Source of the DNA: an uncultured Marmoricola sp.
GTDB taxonomy: Bacteria; Actinomycetota; Actinomycetes; Propionibacteriales; Nocardioidaceae
NCBI GenBank assembly: GCA_937868075.1
Contig: CALMLL010000135.1
Coordinates: forward strand, 1 to 47,243
Direction of reading: 5' to 3'
DNA: 47,243 nt
This document shows positions 1-11,678 of the stretch, piece by piece (positions within the stretch are counted from its first letter, which is position 1; each line of letters opens with the position of its first letter). Under the pieces are notes generated by a model. It made no database searches. It was not told the DNA's origin and saw only the letters and a list, made by a program, of their open reading frames with translations. A program made the translations under genes and the position numbers.

Positions 1-954
<954 letters not shown>

Positions 955-1036
955 TCACTCCTGTGGAGAGGGTGTGGGTACCCCTCGACCCTACCCTGCC
1001 GAGAGGGTCCACGGTGACGGCATACCGACCTACGTG

Positions 1037-1060
1037 AAAGTAACTTTGGAACGTTCAAAG
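1037..1060. promoter_or_regulatory. overlapping palindromes upstream of gap
   Basis: AAAGT-A-ACTTT at 1037-1047 is a perfect inverted repeat. It overlaps CTTT-g-GAACGTTC-AAAG at 1044-1060, whose 8-bp core is perfect. The pair lies about 90-110 bp upstream of the gap start codon, between whiA and gap. This looks like a binding site for a regulator of gap. No factor is assigned, and the call rests on symmetry alone. Confidence 0.35.
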
Positions 1061-1084
1061 AACCCTGGGGAAACGGGTTCGCGA

Positions 1085-2071
1085 TCAGCCTTCGTCGGCC
1101 AACATCTCCGGGGTCAAAGATGCCTCGGTGTCCGGGATTCCCAGGGTCTGGGCCTGCTTGTCCGCCATGGCCAAGAGGCGCCGGATCCGGCCGGCGATCG
1201 CGTCCTTCGTCAACACCGGATCGTGTAGTTGGCCCAGTTCCTCCAGCGAGGCCTGCTTGTGCTCCAGACGCAGCGACCCCGCCTGTCGCAGGTGATCGGG
1301 GATGTCGTCGCCAAGGATCTCCAGTGCGCGGGCCACTCGGGCTCCGGCAGCCACCGCGGCTCGAGCCGATCGGCGCAGGTTGGCGTCGTCGAAGTTGGCC
1401 AGCCGATTGGCCTCAGCACGCACCTCACGGCGCATGCGGCGCTCTTCCCAGGTGAGCAGGGACTCGTGTGCCCCCAGGCGGGTGAGCAGTTCACCGATCG
1501 CGTCGCCGTCACGGATCACCACCCGGTCGACGCCGCGCACTTCACGTGCTTTGGCCGCGATTCCCAGACGACGGGCGGCCCCGACCAGCGCCAGCGCCGC
1601 CTCGGGGCCGGGGCAGGTGACTTCGAGTGAGGAGGACCTTCCGGGCTCGGTGAGCGAGCCGTGGGCCAAGAAGGCGCCACGCCAGGCCGCGACCGCGTCG
1701 CACCCGGACCCGGAGACGACCTGTGGCGGGAGGCCCCTGACGGGTCGGCCCCGCTGGTCGATCAGTCCGGTCTGTCGGGCCAGCGACTCGCCCTCGCGGA
1801 CGATCCGCACAAGGTAGCGCGAGCCTTTGCGAAGCCCGGACCCTTGCACAAGGACGACGTCGCAGGTGTGTCCGAACATGTCGGCGATGTCGGTCTTGAG
1901 TCGACGAGCTGCGGCGCCGGTGTCGAGTTCGGCTTCGACGACGATGCGGCCAGACACCAGGTGCAATCCACCGGCGAAGCGCAACATGGTGGACACCTCG
2001 GCCTTGCGACAACACGTCTTGGTCACCTTGGTGTTGGCCAGTTCAGCCTTGACCTGTGGTGTCATCGCCAT
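1085..2071 (-). CDS. whiA: sporulation/division regulator WhiA
   Basis: WhiA is a DNA-binding regulator that works with WhiB in sporulation septation in Streptomyces, and is conserved even in non-sporulating actinobacteria. The 328-residue product has the usual family length. The N-terminal two thirds match the degenerate LAGLIDADG-like fold, and the C-terminal segment around residues 270-310 matches the WhiA helix-turn-helix. The start [12 protein letters not shown] is preceded by AGGGA. It follows yvcK by 60 bp. That gap contains a TAGGCT hexamer that could give whiA a promoter of its own in addition to read-through from uvrC-rapZ-yvcK. Confidence 0.95.
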   Translation of the reverse strand: MAMTPQVKAELANTKVTKTCCRKAEVSTMLRFAGGLHLVSGRIVVEAELDTGAAARRLKTDIADMFGHTCDVVLVQGSGLRKGSRYLVRIVREGESLARQTGLIDQRGRPVRGLPPQVVSGSGCDAVAAWRGAFLAHGSLTEPGRSSSLEVTCPGPEAALALVGAARRLGIAAKAREVRGVDRVVIRDGDAIGELLTRLGAHESLLTWEERRMRREVRAEANRLANFDDANLRRSARAAVAAGARVARALEILGDDIPDHLRQAGSLRLEHKQASLEELGQLHDPVLTKDAIAGRIRRLLAMADKQAQTLGIPDTEASLTPEMLADEG

Positions 2072-2131
2072 GAGTTGAGTCCCTGCCTTCGCGCCTGTCG
2101 CCGAGTCGCTGCCGTGCGCAACTTACACAGC

Positions 2132-3088
2132 CTAGGACTGCCCCATAACCCGCGCATAGGCAGCAGCCAGGGTGACTGGATCATGCTGGTCGGGGGCATC
2201 GGCTCGGGCGATGTCGGCCGTGACCAGTCTGGCGCCGGCCGCAGCGACCCGCTGAGCGAGGTCGCCGGGGGCATCCAACGATGTGACGTCGGCCAGCACG
2301 GTGTCGACTCGCAGTCCGGGGGCGTGGGCCAACAACACCTCGAAGTGGTCCGCCGGCGTGAGGTCGTCGGTCTCGCCGGCCTGTGGCTGGAGATTGAGAT
2401 TGACCAGGATCCGTGCCGGAGTGCTGATCAGGGCCTGGCGCAGTCCGGGCACCAACAGGTGCGGGATCACGCTGGAGTACCACGAACCCGGGCCGATCAC
2501 GACCCACTCCGCGTTGAGGACAGCTGACAAGGCCTGGGGCGTGGGAGGCGGATTGGCCGGATCGAGGCTGACCGAGACGACGGTTCCCGGCGAGGTAGCC
2601 ACCTCGACCTGGCCCCGCACGGTCGTGATGTCGAGCGGATGGGACGGATCGATCCCGCGAACCTGGGCGGTGATCTCCAGCGGAGTCAGGGCCATCGGCA
2701 GCACCCGACCGTGGGCCCCCAGCAACTGGCCGACCAGGTCGAGACCCGCCACGTGGTCACCCAGCAGATCCCAGACCGTCACGATCAGCAGGTTGCCGAG
2801 GCTGTGCCCAGACAGGTCCCCCGCGGAGGCGAAGCGGTGCTGCAGCACCTCAGCCCAGGTCTCCCCCCACGTGTCGTCGCCACACAGTGCTGCCAACGCC
2901 ATGCGGAGGTCCCCCGGCGGCAACACCCCGAACTCCTTGCGTAGCCGGCCCGAGGAGCCCCCATCGTCGGCCACCGTGACCACGGCAGTCAGGTCGTCGG
3001 TGACCCTGCGCAGGGCACTCAGAGAGGCCGCCAACCCGTGTCCCCCTCCGAGGGCGACCACCCGAGGTCCGCCGGAGTCGGTCAACAC
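2132..3088 (-). CDS. yvcK: gluconeogenesis factor YvcK/CofD-like protein
   Basis: Member of the YvcK (GlmR/CuvA) family, cytoplasmic UDP-sugar-binding proteins that link carbon status to cell-wall precursor synthesis. They share a fold with the F420 biosynthesis enzyme CofD. The 318-residue product has the glycine-rich loop GGGHGLAASLSALR at residues 14-27 and VADDGGSSGRLR shortly after, both characteristic. Translation starts at a GTG directly after the rapZ stop codon, with AAGGAG of the rapZ 3' end as ribosome binding site. It belongs to the uvrC-rapZ-yvcK-whiA unit. A CofD role in F420 synthesis is less likely because this operon setting is typical of yvcK. Confidence 0.94.
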   Translation of the reverse strand: MLTDSGGPRVVALGGGHGLAASLSALRRVTDDLTAVVTVADDGGSSGRLRKEFGVLPPGDLRMALAALCGDDTWGETWAEVLQHRFASAGDLSGHSLGNLLIVTVWDLLGDHVAGLDLVGQLLGAHGRVLPMALTPLEITAQVRGIDPSHPLDITTVRGQVEVATSPGTVVSVSLDPANPPPTPQALSAVLNAEWVVIGPGSWYSSVIPHLLVPGLRQALISTPARILVNLNLQPQAGETDDLTPADHFEVLLAHAPGLRVDTVLADVTSLDAPGDLAQRVAAAGARLVTADIARADAPDQHDPVTLAAAYARVMGQS

Positions 3089-3949
3089 CTACTCCTTGCC
3101 CAAGTCGCGGTGGGACACGTGAGCGTCGTAGCCCAGATCGACCAGTCGCCGAGTGATCTCCTCGGCCATGGCCACACTGCGGTGCTTACCACCGGTGCAG
3201 CCGATCGCCACGGTGGCGAACCGCTTGATCTCCTGGCTGTAGCCCTGGCAGATCGTCTCGACCACGGGAACGTATCTGTCCAGGAACTCCCCCGCCTCCG
3301 GCCGTCCCAGAACGTACGCCGACACCGCTTCGTCGTGGCCGGTCAGCGGGCGCAACTCCGGGAGCCAGAAGGGGTTGGGCAGGAAGCGCATGTCCGCCAC
3401 CAGGTCGCTGTCGACCGGAATGCCGTATTTGAACCCGAAACTGACCACGGTGATCCGCAGCCTGGTCGACTGTGCGGTCCCGAACGCCTCGGCGACCTTG
3501 CGTTTGAGGTCGTGAACGTTGAGCCCGGAGGTGTCGATCACGATGTCGGCGTCGCCCCGCAAGGGTGCGATCACGTCGCGTTCACGCTGCAACCCGTCGA
3601 GGAGCCGCCCATCACCTTGGAGGGGGTGCGGTCGTCGGGCGGCCTCCTGCCGGCGTACCAGGATGTCGTCGGTGGCCTCGAGGAACACCAACGTCACGAT
3701 GCGGGTGGCCATGCCCTTGGCCAGCAGCTCACGCAGGGCGTCGAAGAAGGTCCCGGACCGGATGTCGCAGACGACGGCAACCGGTTGCTGCGGGCCGTCG
3801 CGTTCGTCGACGAGGCGCACGACGTCCTCGATCACCCCGGGCGGGAGGTTGTCGACCACGAAGTACCCGAGGTCCTCGAGTTCTTTGGCAGCCGTGGATC
3901 GGCCCGCCCCGGTCATGCCAGTGATGACGACCAGGCTCCCCTTGTCCAT
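3089..3949 (-). CDS. rapZ: RapZ-family nucleotide-binding protein
   Basis: RapZ (YvcJ/YhbJ) family P-loop protein. In Escherichia coli RapZ is an adaptor for RNase E decay of the GlmZ small RNA. Actinobacteria lack that RNA, so the role here is probably linked to cell-wall or carbon signalling with YvcK. The 286 residues contain the Walker A loop GMTGAGRST (11-19) and the conserved C-terminal GCTGGKHRSV (250-259). Its ATG shares one base with the uvrC stop (TGATG), and AGGAGG in the end of uvrC supplies the ribosome binding site, so the two are translationally coupled. Confidence 0.94.
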   Translation of the reverse strand: MDKGSLVVITGMTGAGRSTAAKELEDLGYFVVDNLPPGVIEDVVRLVDERDGPQQPVAVVCDIRSGTFFDALRELLAKGMATRIVTLVFLEATDDILVRRQEAARRPHPLQGDGRLLDGLQRERDVIAPLRGDADIVIDTSGLNVHDLKRKVAEAFGTAQSTRLRITVVSFGFKYGIPVDSDLVADMRFLPNPFWLPELRPLTGHDEAVSAYVLGRPEAGEFLDRYVPVVETICQGYSQEIKRFATVAIGCTGGKHRSVAMAEEITRRLVDLGYDAHVSHRDLGKE

Positions 3950-5937
3950 CAGTCCTCCTGGATCTCGCCGGTCGCGGTGTTCACCGACGTGGTGCCTCTA
4001 GTCTGGCCCCCCGACGGCCCGCCGGCCGACGACGACGTGGCCAGGGCCTCGACGATGGCCAGGGCGGTCACCGGACCTATCCCCGGCACCTGGGCGATGT
4101 CGTCGGCGGACGCGGCCCGCAACTTGCGCAGTGATCCGAAGTGCTTCAACAGGGTCTTGCGCCGCACCTCTCCCAGCCCGGGCACGTCGTCGAGAAGGCT
4201 CTCCACCATCGTCTTGGAGCGTCGCCCCCGATGGTGGGTGATCGCGAAGCGGTGCGCTTCGTCGCGTGCCCGCTGGAGGAGATAGAGCCCTTCTGAGGCA
4301 CGCGGCATGATCACCGGCTCCTCCTCCCCCGGCAGCCACACCTCCTCCAACCGCTTGGCCAGGCCGCACACCGGAATGTAGGCCAAGCCGAGTTCGGTCA
4401 GCGCGGTCTGGGCCGCGGCGACTTGTGGTGGGCCTCCGTCGACGACCACTAGTCCGGGCGCGTAGGCGAACTTGCGCGGTCGACCGGTCTCCGGGTCGAT
4501 CAGCATCGGGTCGCCCCGATCAGAGCCCACCTGCTCATCGAGGAGGCGCCGGAAACGCCGCGTGATGACCTCATGCATGGCCGCGACGTCGTTTTGTCCT
4601 TCGACGCTGCGGATGATGAACCGGCGGTACTCGCTCTTGCGAGCCAGGCCATCCTCGAAGACGACCATCGAGGCGACCACCTCGGTGCCCTGCAGATTGG
4701 AGATGTCGTAGCACTCGATCCGCAGCGGCGCCGTCGGAAGATCAAGTGCCTCCCGGATCTCTTCGAGCGCGAGGTTGCGAGTGGTGAGATCGCTGGCGCG
4801 CTTGGTCTTGTGCAGCGTCAGGGTCTGCTGAGCGTTGGCGGCGACAGTCTCCTGCAGGGTGCGTTTGTCGCCGCGCCGGGGCACCTTGATCGACACCTTG
4901 GACCCGCGGGCCTCCCCGAGGAGCTGGGCCAGCACACCCGCACTGTCAGGGAGAGCCGGCACCAGGATCTCGCGCGGGATCGACTCGGCCCCTTCGCCGG
5001 CATAGAGCTGCAACAAGAAATCCTCGACCAGCGCGGCGGTGTCACTGTCCTCGACCCGATCGGCGACCCATCCCCGTTGCCCTTTGACCCGCCCCGAGCG
5101 CACATAGAAGACCTGCATGGCCACCTCGAGCGGGTCCTCGGCGATGGCCAGCACGTCGGCGTCGGTGCCATCCCCCAAGACGACCGCCTGCTTCTCCAGA
5201 GCTCGTTGCAGGGCACCGAGGTCGTCGCGAAGCCGGGCCGCTTTCTCGAAGTCGAGGGCTTCGCTGGCGGCGTACATCTCCCGCTGGAGGCGCTTGGTGA
5301 AGGCCGTGGTGTTGCCGGCCATGAAATCGCAGAAGTCCTCCACGATGGCGCGGTGTTCGCTCGCGCTGACACGTCCAACGCAGGGCGCCGAGCACTTGTC
5401 GATGTAGCCGAGCAGGCACGGCCGGTCGATCTGTCCGGCCCGTTTGAAGACTCCGTTGGTGCACGAGCGCATCGGGAAGACGCGTAACAACAGGTCGACG
5501 GTCTCGCGGATCGCCCAGGCGTGTGAGTAGGGGCCGAAGTAGCGGGTGCCTTTGCGCTTGGCTCCTCGACCCACCATGACCCGGGGGAACTCATCGGCAA
5601 GGGTCACCGCGAGCCAGGGATAGGACTTGTCGTCGCGGTACTTAACGTTGAAGCGAGGGTCGTACTCCTTGATCCAGGAGTACTCCAGTTGCAGCGCTTC
5701 GACTTCGGTGGCGACAACTGTCCACTCGACCCCAGCCGCTGTGGTGACCATCGTCGCCGTGCGCTGATGCATCTGCGCGATGTCTTGGAAGTACGACGAC
5801 AACCGGGCCCGGAGGTTCTTGGCCTTGCCGACGTAGATGACCCGCCCGGCGCCGTCACGGAAGCGGTAGACGCCCGGCTTGGTGGGAATGCTCCCAGGGT
5901 CGGGTCGAAATGAGATTGGGGAGGTGCTGCGGCTCAC
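3949..5937 (-). CDS. uvrC: excinuclease ABC subunit C
   Basis: UvrC makes the dual incisions of nucleotide excision repair after UvrAB load at a lesion. The 662 residues show the GIY-YIG nuclease (GVY at 22-24, YVG at 35-37, Arg43). A UVR motif follows ([14 protein letters not shown]), then the RNase H-like endonuclease region, and two helix-hairpin-helix motifs near the C-terminus ([10 protein letters not shown] and VPGIGPVTA). It starts at GTG within a GTGA overlap with the upstream Rieske lipoprotein gene, so transcription probably comes from that gene's promoter. Length and motifs are normal. No LexA box is seen directly upstream. Confidence 0.97.
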   Translation of the reverse strand: MSRSTSPISFRPDPGSIPTKPGVYRFRDGAGRVIYVGKAKNLRARLSSYFQDIAQMHQRTATMVTTAAGVEWTVVATEVEALQLEYSWIKEYDPRFNVKYRDDKSYPWLAVTLADEFPRVMVGRGAKRKGTRYFGPYSHAWAIRETVDLLLRVFPMRSCTNGVFKRAGQIDRPCLLGYIDKCSAPCVGRVSASEHRAIVEDFCDFMAGNTTAFTKRLQREMYAASEALDFEKAARLRDDLGALQRALEKQAVVLGDGTDADVLAIAEDPLEVAMQVFYVRSGRVKGQRGWVADRVEDSDTAALVEDFLLQLYAGEGAESIPREILVPALPDSAGVLAQLLGEARGSKVSIKVPRRGDKRTLQETVAANAQQTLTLHKTKRASDLTTRNLALEEIREALDLPTAPLRIECYDISNLQGTEVVASMVVFEDGLARKSEYRRFIIRSVEGQNDVAAMHEVITRRFRRLLDEQVGSDRGDPMLIDPETGRPRKFAYAPGLVVVDGGPPQVAAAQTALTELGLAYIPVCGLAKRLEEVWLPGEEEPVIMPRASEGLYLLQRARDEAHRFAITHHRGRRSKTMVESLLDDVPGLGEVRRKTLLKHFGSLRKLRAASADDIAQVPGIGPVTALAIVEALATSSSAGGPSGGQTRGTTSVNTATGEIQED

Positions 5938-6377
5938 AGCACCGCGAACAACTGATCGCCTTCCACCTTCACAGTGACCGAGGGTAGTGGGCTGGTGGCT
6001 GGTCCGTTCTTCACACTGCCGTCATCGGCGGAGAACTGACTGCCATGGTGCTCGCAGGTGATGGTGTCGCTCGCGACTTTGGTGACCACGAACCCCTGGT
6101 GGGTGCAGATCGCCGAGAACCCGTGGAAGGTCCCAGCGACCGGTTGAGTGACCACGACCTTCTCGTCGACGAAGACCACGCCACCCCCCACTGGGATGTC
6201 CGCGGTAGCGCCCAGCGAAACCTTCTTGCCTGCCGATGAGGCCGACCCGCTGCTGCTGCCTGAGTCGCTCGGGTTGGACGAGGACGCCGAGTCGGTCGAG
6301 CCGCAGCCCGCCAAGGCGAGTGCGGCGCAGCCGAGGGCGCCTTGGAAGACGATCCGTCGGGTCGGGTTCTGGTTCAC
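5934..6377 (-). CDS. Rieske (2Fe-2S) lipoprotein
   Basis: A 147-residue exported Rieske protein. The N-terminus carries a twin Arg (TRRIVFQ) and a lipobox LAGC with Cys25, so Tat export and lipid anchoring are likely. A Ser/Gly/Pro-rich linker follows to about residue 50. The Rieske cluster ligands are Cys91-x-His93 and Cys108-x2-His111. The partner and redox role are unknown. Similar stand-alone Rieske proteins are often annotated as arsenite-oxidase-like or QcrA-like, but neither system is nearby. The start is GTG 6377, six bases after a TAGGCT -10 box, so the mRNA is probably leaderless. Its stop overlaps the uvrC start (GTGA), making it the first gene of the uvrC operon. Confidence 0.85.
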   Translation of the reverse strand: MNQNPTRRIVFQGALGCAALALAGCGSTDSASSSNPSDSGSSSGSASSAGKKVSLGATADIPVGGGVVFVDEKVVVTQPVAGTFHGFSAICTHQGFVVTKVASDTITCEHHGSQFSADDGSVKNGPATSPLPSVTVKVEGDQLFAVL

Positions 6378-6383
6378 GGTTGC

Positions 6384-6419
6384 AGCCTAGCCAGCACCCC
6401 TGACATGACCAGTGGTCAT
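6384..6419 (-). promoter_or_regulatory. promoter and palindromic operator of the Rieske-uvrC operon
   Basis: On the minus strand TAGGCT (6389-6384) sits 6 bases before GTG 6377. TGGTCA lies 16 bases further upstream as a possible -35. That -35 is part of the perfect inverted repeat ATGACCA-G-TGGTCAT at 6405-6419, so a repressor bound there would block the promoter. The start codon would coincide with the transcription start. The regulator is unknown. Confidence 0.55.
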
Positions 6420-6434
6420 TGGTACTACGACCAG

Positions 6435-6492
6435 GCCGATCAAGACAGGGCCGATCAGGACAGGGCCGATCAAGACAGGGCCGATCAACAGG
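6435..6492. repeat. 15-bp tandem repeat, nearly four copies
   Basis: The unit GCCGATCARGACAGG occurs at 6435-6449, 6450-6464 and 6465-6479, followed by a 13-base copy lacking two bases at 6480-6492. Copies 1 and 3 are identical and copy 2 has one A-to-G change. It lies between the Rieske gene promoter and the terminator of the first secreted-protein gene and has no coding support. Replication slippage would explain it. Confidence 0.9.
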
Positions 6493-6504
6493 GCCGGAGA
6501 GGAA

Positions 6505-6533
6505 GTGTGGGGCCGGTTCGCCCAGCCCCACAC
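6505..6533 (-). terminator. hairpin after the first secreted-protein gene
   Basis: Nine-base perfect arms GTGTGGGGC (6505-6513) and GCCCCACAC (6525-6533) enclose an 11-base loop. The hairpin begins 15 bases past the stop codon at 6548. There is no strong T-run, which is common for terminators in high-GC actinobacteria. Confidence 0.65.
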
Positions 6534-6547
6534 CGTGTTGTGAAAGG

Positions 6548-7072
6548 TCAGGGAACGCTGGTGGTTCGCGATCCAGAGGTCCGCGCAGTCGTCGCGTCAC
6601 CGGCCCGAAGCGCCCACGACCCAATGCTGGCGGTCTGGCCGTAGCCATGAATGATCATCCGGGTCCGACCGATCCCCTTGAGCGGGGTTGCCAGGGTCGG
6701 GTCCCACACGGAGAGGTAGGTGTTGGCACCCTCGTGGTGACGCTCGTAGACACAGAGGTAACCCCTCGGCACGACCTGACCCAGACCAGGACAGTTCAAC
6801 GTGTAAGGCCCACCGACCTTGATCAACTCGTAGCGCGATCCGGCGATCGGGTACCGCAACTTGCGCGGCAACTTGATGTCATCGTTGGCCACCGAGTTAC
6901 CGTCGGTCGCACCGCCCAACGCGTACTCACCCCGAATCACCTGACCGGGCGCCACTGCCTTCGCCGACGGGCTGAACGCACTCAGATTCGCGCTCACCAG
7001 ACCGCCACCAAGAAGCAAGGTGCTCAACACCACCGACATCGCCACCACGCGGACGTCGCAGGGCCTCAGCAA
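6548..7072 (-). CDS. small secreted protein, three-copy family, 5' frameshifted member
   Basis: First of three tandem paralogues, the other two at 7299-7835 and 8069-8602. After a hydrophobic N-terminal segment it shares with them a beta-rich region: GEYALGG, YPIAG, GGPY, a Cys94-Cys107 pair in CPGLGQVVPRGYLCVYER, and GSWALRAGDATTAR at the end. Function is unknown. In this frame the only start before the hydrophobic stretch is TTG 7072, which is weak. A GTG at 7085 with GGGAGAG upstream encodes KKRLAEALR, like the starts of the paralogues, but in another frame. Two bases appear to be missing near 7055-7060. The gene may be a recent pseudogene, may use TTG 7072, or may carry a sequencing error. 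Confidence 0.7.
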   Translation of the reverse strand: MLRPCDVRVVAMSVVLSTLLLGGGLVSANLSAFSPSAKAVAPGQVIRGEYALGGATDGNSVANDDIKLPRKLRYPIAGSRYELIKVGGPYTLNCPGLGQVVPRGYLCVYERHHEGANTYLSVWDPTLATPLKGIGRTRMIIHGYGQTASIGSWALRAGDATTARTSGSRTTSVP

Positions 7073-7251
7073 GTCTCTTCTTCACTCGTCTCTCCCGTTC
7101 AGTGCCCGAGCCCCCGAATGAGGACATCGTGGGAGAACGACGTTAGGCAGTCCAACTGCGCCCTGAAAAGGGGCACAATTCCCCAGATCTAGGCGACAAA
7201 AGGAGCAAGAGCCGACAAACTCCGGCAAACCGCCCCCGGAACACGACGTAG

Positions 7252-7281
7252 GGGAGGCCGGGTCCGTAGACCCAGCCTCCC
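7252..7281 (-). terminator. UNCG-type hairpin after the second secreted-protein gene
   Basis: The 13-base arms 7252-7264 and 7269-7281 enclose four bases. Read on the minus strand, the stem closes on C(UACG)G, a member of the very stable UNCG tetraloop family. The one imperfect pair is U-G in minus-strand RNA but C-A in plus-strand RNA, so the structure was selected on the minus strand. It starts 17 bases past the stop at 7299. An identical copy lies at 8021-8050. Confidence 0.75.
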
Positions 7282-7298
7282 AACGCAACCAATCAGTC

Positions 7299-7835
7299 TC
7301 AGCGACCGGTCCGAGCACCACTCGTGCTCCTGGCCGTGGAAGCGTCGCCGGTCCGGATTGCCCAGGAGCCGTAGCTCCACGCATGGCCCGCGGAGGACCC
7401 GTACTGAATGATGAACATCCGGTTCTTCGTCGTTCCAAAGTCGGCCGAAGTCGGGTCCGCCACCTCGATTTCGCCGTCCCCCAGGTGCCGACGCTCATAG
7501 ACACAGATGAAACCCTTCGGCACCACCTTGCCCACCGCCGGGCACTCCGCACTGAACGGCCCACCCGGCCGAATCACCTGATAGCGCTCACCCCTGATCG
7601 GGTACACCATCGGCCTCAACTTGATGTCATGGACATCAAGGGAGTTCACGCCGCCACCAACGGTGTACTCACCGGTGAACACCCTATTCGGCCCCAGCGG
7701 TCGAAGCCCCGGAGTAGCAGCGGTCAGATTGGTCGAAACCACCGCCCCGCCGAGCAACAAGGTGCTCGCCACCACCGAGACTGCGATCACCCGAACATCT
7801 CTGAACGCCGCCAAGACTCGCTCTTTCATCTTCAC
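7299..7835 (-). CDS. small secreted protein, three-copy family
   Basis: A 178-residue exported or membrane-anchored protein of unknown function, very similar to the next paralogue (8069-8602) along the mature part. The start is GTG 7835, with AGGGG 6 bases upstream. Residues 11-35 (FRDVRVIAVSVVASTLLLGG onwards) form a basic-hydrophobic signal or anchor. The conserved core has RVFTGEYTVGGG, a Cys98/Cys111 pair likely to form a disulphide outside the cell, CVYERRHLG, and YGSWAIRTGDASTAR near the end. The C-x(12)-CVYE ... GSWA pattern recalls a widespread family of actinobacterial secreted proteins of unknown role. That is recalled, not searched. Confidence 0.8.
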   Translation of the reverse strand: MKMKERVLAAFRDVRVIAVSVVASTLLLGGAVVSTNLTAATPGLRPLGPNRVFTGEYTVGGGVNSLDVHDIKLRPMVYPIRGERYQVIRPGGPFSAECPAVGKVVPKGFICVYERRHLGDGEIEVADPTSADFGTTKNRMFIIQYGSSAGHAWSYGSWAIRTGDASTARSTSGARTGR

Positions 7836-8020
7836 ACACCCCTAGTGGCTGGCGGCCCCGGATAGTGACCGCGAATAGTCACCGTCGCAGAGCCCCAAAC
7901 CGTTGGCAATGACTCAACAGCGGTGACATTTCCCCCATCCGGCCCTAAATACCGCAAATCAGCAGGGGCGCGACACAACTTCGGAGACTGTGAGTCGGAG
8001 TCGGGGCCGGCACACCGCCT

Positions 8021-8050
8021 GGGAGGCCGGGTCCGTAGACCCAGCCTCCC
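8021..8050 (-). terminator. UNCG-type hairpin after the third secreted-protein gene
   Basis: Same 30 bases as at 7252-7281: arms 8021-8033 and 8038-8050 around a minus-strand UACG loop closed by C-G, with one U-G pair. It starts 18 bases past the stop at 8069. The intergenic sequence around it is not similarly conserved, which argues that the hairpin itself is kept. Confidence 0.75.
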
Positions 8051-8068
8051 AACTCGATAAGTGAAGTC

Positions 8069-8602
8069 TCAGCGACCGGTACGCGCACCGCTCGTGGTCC
8101 TGGCCGTCGAAGCATCACCGGTCCGAATTGCCCACGAACCGTAGCTCCATGCGTGCCCAGAAGCCGACCCCCACTGAATGATGAACATCCGGTTCTTCGT
8201 CGTTCCATAGCCGCTCGAAGTAGGATCCGCCACCTCGATGTTGCCGGTCCCCAGGTGCCGACGTTCATAGACACAGATGAAACCCTTCGGCACCACCTTG
8301 CCCACCGCCGGGCACTCCGCAGTGAACGGCCCACCCGGCCGAATCACCTGATAGCGCCCGAACCCCTTGATCGGGTAGAGCATCGGCCGCAACTTGATGT
8401 CATCCACATCAAGGGAGCTCACGCCGCCACCGACGGTGTACTCACCGGTGAACACCCTGTTCGGCCCAAGCGCCCTACTCCCCGGAGTCGCCGCAGCCAG
8501 ATTGGCGTTGATCATGGTGCCGCTGAGCAACAAGGTGCTCGCCAGCACCGAAGCGGCGATCACTCGAATGTCACGAAACGCGTGTGCAAGCTTCTTCTTC
8601 AC
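8069..8602 (-). CDS. small secreted protein, three-copy family
   Basis: A 177-residue paralogue of the gene at 7299-7835, also of unknown function. The start is GTG 8602 (KKKLAHAFRDIRVIAASV follows), with AGGGGAAA upstream. The open frame continues upstream to 8968 only as a shadow of uvrA. A positively charged N-terminus and a hydrophobic segment to about residue 38 predict export or anchoring. The Cys97/Cys110 pair, the CVYERRHLG motif and the GSWAIRTGDASTAR tail are conserved among the copies. It lies 91 bp downstream of uvrA on the same strand. Its own hairpin terminator suggests separate transcription. Confidence 0.8.
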   Translation of the reverse strand: MKKKLAHAFRDIRVIAASVLASTLLLSGTMINANLAAATPGSRALGPNRVFTGEYTVGGGVSSLDVDDIKLRPMLYPIKGFGRYQVIRPGGPFTAECPAVGKVVPKGFICVYERRHLGTGNIEVADPTSSGYGTTKNRMFIIQWGSASGHAWSYGSWAIRTGDASTARTTSGARTGR

Positions 8603-8693
8603 AACTTTCCCCTTTGGTTCGGGTCTCCCAGGCGGAGACATTTCCCAAGGAGGGGATCGGCTGCGGTGTGATACGGGGAGGCGACAAATTCTT

Positions 8694-11552
<2,859 letters not shown>

Positions 11553-11587
11553 GGCACCGCCTTGCGTCGAGAGGAAGTCACGAGGGC

Positions 11588-11618
11588 AGCTTAGTGGGCC
11601 GAGTCGAACACCTGTTCG
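11588..11618 (-). promoter_or_regulatory. LexA (SOS) box and -10 element of uvrA
   Basis: CGAAC-ACCT-GTTCG at 11605-11618 is a perfect palindrome. It fits the GAACNNNNGTTC SOS box bound by LexA in Gram-positive bacteria and actinobacteria. On the minus strand a TAAGCT -10 hexamer follows at 11593-11588, 11 bases downstream, so the box covers the expected -35 position. Damage-inducible expression of uvrA is predicted. Confidence 0.82.
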
Positions 11619-11678
11619 CACCACGCCTGCGGCTGCCGAGCCAACTTACACCGCACTGTTCAGGCCGACGACGGGCGG

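Larger units (their letters stand above)
7252..8602. repeat. tandem gene duplication with conserved 3' hairpin
   Basis: Two direct repeat units, about 7252-7835 and 8021-8602, each hold one secreted-protein gene plus the same 30-bp hairpin. The coding parts are close to identical over long stretches, while the 5' flanks differ. The third, older copy (6548-7085) is clearly related but more diverged and has a different terminator. The pattern indicates one old and one recent duplication. Confidence 0.8.

Noticed and set aside
970..985. GGGTACCC palindrome near the gap start as an operator
   Set aside because: Eight-base palindromes of this composition are expected by chance in high-GC DNA, and nothing else supports it.
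6435..6492. Short regular repeats that could suggest a CRISPR array
   Set aside because: Units are directly adjacent with no spacers and there are no cas genes; this is a minisatellite.
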